Source of the DNA: Strigamia acuminata | Taxonomy: Eukaryota > Arthropoda > Chilopoda > Geophilomorpha > Linotaeniidae | NCBI GenBank assembly: GCA_949358305.1 | Contig: OX442314.1 | Span: 17,105,060 to 17,169,059 of the forward strand | Length of the DNA stretch: 64,000 nt | Reading direction: 5' to 3' | Shown: positions 61,068-64,000 of the stretch, in pieces | How the letters are laid out: the number at the start of each line of letters is the position of its first letter | Position numbering within the stretch: position 1 is the stretch's first letter | The notes under the pieces: model-generated | Database searches by the model: none | The model's input: only the letters and a program-made list of their open reading frames with translations | Told to the model about the DNA's origin: nothing | Translations under genes and position numbers: made by a program

Positions 61068-63731
61068 CTGCGAGCGGCACTCGGCGTCTCTAGATCATCG
61101 TCGTTCGCCCGCCGACCACCAACTGCTCACCAACAAACGCGGACAGAGGGCGCACCAAACACAAACGCAACGCCTGTACGGGAGTCGCTGCTGGCGACAC
61201 GCGTACAACACACACACACACACCACACGCACAAGCCGCCAAGCGGCCGGATCCCAAGCCCCGTACTCCGTCCAACTGATCAGGGCCTCGACGCCAAGCA
61301 CATTGCCGCTGGTCGAACACGGAGAGACGTTGCAGGTGACCTCTCACCTCGAGCTCCTCAGGCGTCGTTCTGACAAGCGACTGGCGTTTCTCCTTCTCCA
61401 CCCTCCTCCTCCTTCTCCTCTTCTTCTCTTCTTCCAAATGCGGACCGGTTGTTGCCCAACCCGAACCGAACTGAACGCCGCGTCGTCTCCCCACCCCTCA
61501 GTCAAAATGTTTGGCTCAGGCGGAAGGGGGCGCCGAGCAAGGAAAAGAAAAACCCTCTTTAATACAAACCAACTGCTCAAGGGCACTTGCCAACAGCCCG
61601 AACCAAGTCCCGAAAAACTTTCCTTCTTTTTCGGCTCTGCACGCTCACTTCTCGGCTGACGTCACTGACGCACAACCGCCATCCGCCCAATCACAGCCAC
61701 GTCTTGTGCGAGTGACCCACGTGTGCCAAAGAACAGCGACACTACCAGAAACTCCCGCCTCGGCTCCCCCTGGTGACCTTTCCTTCCACACACAAGCGCG
61801 GCGATCCTCCCCTCAGCAGTCTTCATCAATGTTTAACGGACGCATTTACTTATACCAGCCCATGATTTATTGAGAAGCGAAAAAAAAAACGAGTGAAAAA
61901 AAGATGATTCTCGCCATCGGACGCCTCAGGAAGAAGAAACGCGCGATTCCCGTGCATTTTACATGAACCGCGAAACGCTAACTTGAGAAAACCCGCCCCA
62001 AGTTCTATTTTTTTTAAAATTTTATTATTTATTTTTTTTATTCAAAAGAGTTAAGAAAGATGTGCGATTATTATAACAGTGATATATATTTATTGAAATG
62101 AGCATCAAACACTATTGAAACGAACACGTTTATTAGTTTTATACAAATATAACTCTGGAGTGATAAAAAAAGCGAAATGAGGAGATGCGTCGAGAACAAC
62201 ATCCAATAAGGGTTGGGATGACGGGTACTTCAGCTCCTTAGCAACTCTGTGCCTGCAATTGGAGTCCAGTTGGGCAGTTAGCATCAGCTGCGCCACCCCC
62301 GGGCCAGCGAACGTGCTCCCCACTTCCTCCTCCACGACCACTCGTTAGTCCGTGGCGCAGCTGGGGACGCCATTTCCACTCGCCGATGGACTGCGTGGGA
62401 GGAGGAAGAGGGGCGCGGGGGGAACCGGGGCAGTGTGGGAGGAGAGATAAGCGCGTCTCACGAGCAACAGGTCAAGGCATAAATGCGATCAGACGCCCCT
62501 CTCGTCGATGATGTCATGCCATTTCCCTCCCCTTGCCAGTGCACAAGTCGTCATGGAAACCAGAACACAGCTGGCGTCCGTCCAGCCACCTGCCCCTGGC
62601 CAGGGCGAGGTGAGGAAGAAACGTTGACCTCGGGGCGTGCACGACCAAAGCCACGGGGTCAGCGAGATGGAAGCATCCCACCCCGCCCGAGGCCGCCACA
62701 TTGACACCTCATCTCAAAAATGAGCATCGGCCAAAAAAAGCTTATTTACACAAAGCAGAAAAAAGAATTAATGGACGGGGAAGAGATCGCTTCACTCCTT
62801 TGGTGCCACGTGAGACGCGTCCGCGTAACCCGCTCGCGGATTAGTGAGGCGTCGCCCGTCTACCTCGCTCACCTCTTTGAATCCTAAATATCAAACGGGC
62901 TCTCTCTCTCCGACCACTTGCCGCCGGTCAATAACCACGCCTTTAGACTTACCTTTAAAACCTTCTTCAGGTTGAGTATCTAAAAAAGACAAAATGAATT
63001 TAAATAAACGAATCAAACGACAACAACAGTCGGTACTTTGTAATAAGAGTGGGAAAAAGAGATGGAAATAGATGTTGTTGGGTCTGGTGTAAGGTGAAGT
63101 AGGGGTGGTGGAGAGTAAGGGAGTGTTGGTGGTGGGGCCAATTATTGACATCCACGGAGCTGAACGGCAGCCGCGGGGCGGCAGAGCGGGAAAAATCTGG
63201 CACCAAGCCAACGGCCCCGTACAAGGACACCCTTAGGGGACGCCACTCATCTTGGGGGCCTGCGGCTGAGACTCCAAGGCTGACGAGGGACGTGGGAGAG
63301 GGAGGGGGTGGGAGGAGTGTGATTAAGGGCCATTTCTCGGCCCGGCCAAGCAGAGAGAGACGCGAGTCTCATGGATTGTGACGCCAATGGGAGTCAAGGA
63401 GAGAAGGAAAACGAAGCTCGTGACCCCGCCGCCGGCACTCATTCTGTCAGCATCGGCCATGTGGCGAGATCACTTTTTGCTGGTCGTGGGCGCCGGCGTT
63501 CCGCTACTCATATGGGTAGGGAAGGGTAGGGTGGAAAAGGGTTGACTTGGGTTCCCCTTTCCCCGTCAACATTTGCCATCATAAATCCGAACTCTGCTGC
63601 CATCTCTCCATCTCCCCCTCCTCATCCGCCCCCGACGCCTGTAGCGTCTCATCCAAATAAGGGCATTGCACAAGAGCGGAAGGGAATTTCATTAATGTAC
63701 CAGCAGAAATGTATCGTTGAAATGCGCTCAC
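61068..63731 (-). other. CpG-rich introns at the 5' side of the visible Rotund locus
   Basis: Only the 27-base exon at 62953-62979 lies here. The stretch 61,068-61,800 is CpG-rich and could carry a promoter for an alternative first exon at 60946-61067. No other gene was found. Confidence 0.45.
62953..62979 (-). CDS. rn: Rotund-locus small exon (27 bases)
   Basis: A TTTTTAG acceptor and GTAAGT donor flank 27 bases reading DTQPEEGFK, phase 1 in and out. Because it is a multiple of three with symmetric phase it could be skipped without changing frame. Confidence 0.55.
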
Positions 63732-63780
63732 CTTTTGCATAGTCTTCTTCCATTATGATTTGACCAACGGGCTCATCGGC
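63732..63780 (-). CDS. rn: Rotund-locus exon (49 bases)
   Basis: The exon is bordered by a CCCCTAG acceptor and a GTGAGC donor. It reads ADEPVGQIIMEEDYAK and leaves phase 1. An in-frame ATG (MEEDYAK) could serve as an alternative start. Confidence 0.6.
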
Positions 63781-63963
63781 CTAGGGGAAAAAATACATAG
63801 AAAATAAAGAAAAATAAGAACAAAAAATATTTAAATAGAAATCCTGAATGAAATCATTACTCCATCTGTGTTCAACCAAGCTGAAATTTCTCTTTTTTTT
63901 CTTCTTTTTTTTAGAAAAAATAAAATCAAAAAAATCAAAGCACGAAAAAAGTTGCAAGAGTAC

Positions 63964-64000
63964 CTTCAACTGGCAAGAACTGAGAAAATCAACAATTTGC
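63964..64000 (-). CDS. rn: Rotund-locus exon, cut by the window edge
   Basis: The visible 36 coding bases read QIVDFLSSCQLK and end in a GT donor (GTACTC). Phase 0 at the donor joins the next exon. The start codon and any further upstream exons lie beyond the window. Confidence 0.55.

Larger units (their letters stand above)
19200..64000 (-). other. rn: Rotund/Squeeze-type C2H2 zinc-finger locus with two alternative finger arrays; 5' end outside window
   Basis: A minus-strand locus of at least 45 kb. Eight exons from the right edge to 46098 join in phase (260 codons visible) and stop after KYQCKMCPQ, the CxxC half of a finger. Two 3' sets supply the other half in the same phase. Array A is one exon, 43413-44540, adding 375 residues. 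Array B is five exons between 26747 and 19200, adding 347 residues. Internal first exons lie at 47672-47750 and 27548-27577. In Drosophila, rotund encodes nuclear factors for leg, antenna and eye patterning and has two promoters (rn and roe) with shared 3' fingers. Array A is surely rn/sqz-type. Whether array B is an isoform of the same gene or a tandem neighbour cannot be settled from genomic sequence. Confidence 0.8.

Overview
This is nuclear DNA of an animal, most likely an arthropod. Every gene is split by spliceosomal introns, mostly 50-80 bases with GT-AG borders. A C-terminal motif (QLISLHQIRNYA) diagnostic of insect Rotund/Squeeze zinc-finger proteins is present. Short introns and tight gene packing would suit a branchiopod crustacean, but that is a guess. 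No bacterial operon, rRNA, tRNA or CRISPR array was seen.

Left third (1-17,750): a compact block of nine housekeeping-type genes on both strands. In order: a leucine-rich-repeat protein (-, partial), PPIH spliceosomal cyclophilin (+), ANKRD49 (+), WDR33 polyadenylation factor (-), CNTD1 meiotic cyclin-like protein (+), mitofusin Marf (-), SSU72 CTD phosphatase (+), LSG1 ribosome-biogenesis GTPase (-) and a 104-residue CDCA3/TOME-1-like protein (-). I could follow reading phase exon by exon in seven of these. Three convergent pairs (ANKRD49/WDR33, CNTD1/Marf, SSU72/LSG1) have stop codons only 39-89 bases apart, with polyadenylation hexamers inside or beside the partner's last codons.

Right two thirds (about 19,200 to the window end): one large minus-strand locus for C2H2 zinc-finger transcription factors of the Rotund/Squeeze kind. 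It is spread over long, low-complexity, locally CpG-rich introns. A chain of eight in-phase exons runs from the right edge to 46,098 and ends in the first half of a zinc finger (a CxxC). Two downstream 3' exon sets each begin with the missing HxxxH half. Array A (43,413-44,540) gives the classic six-finger Rotund protein. Array B (19,200-26,747) gives a different seven-to-eight-finger protein. An internal first exon at 47,672-47,750 resembles the roe promoter arrangement of Drosophila rotund. Another first exon at 27,548-27,577 plus an 84-codon exon give array B its own start, which would leave its first finger without cysteines.

Other points of interest: an apparent 1-base frameshift in the mitofusin C-terminal coiled coil, a 15-base mitofusin microexon, a GC-AG intron in CNTD1, candidate intronic polyadenylation in WDR33, a GAATC minisatellite in two blocks between WDR33 and CNTD1, and a recurrent AACCCTTT word through the zinc-finger introns. 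Exon borders were read by eye from splice signals, phase and remembered protein families; none was checked against transcripts or databases.
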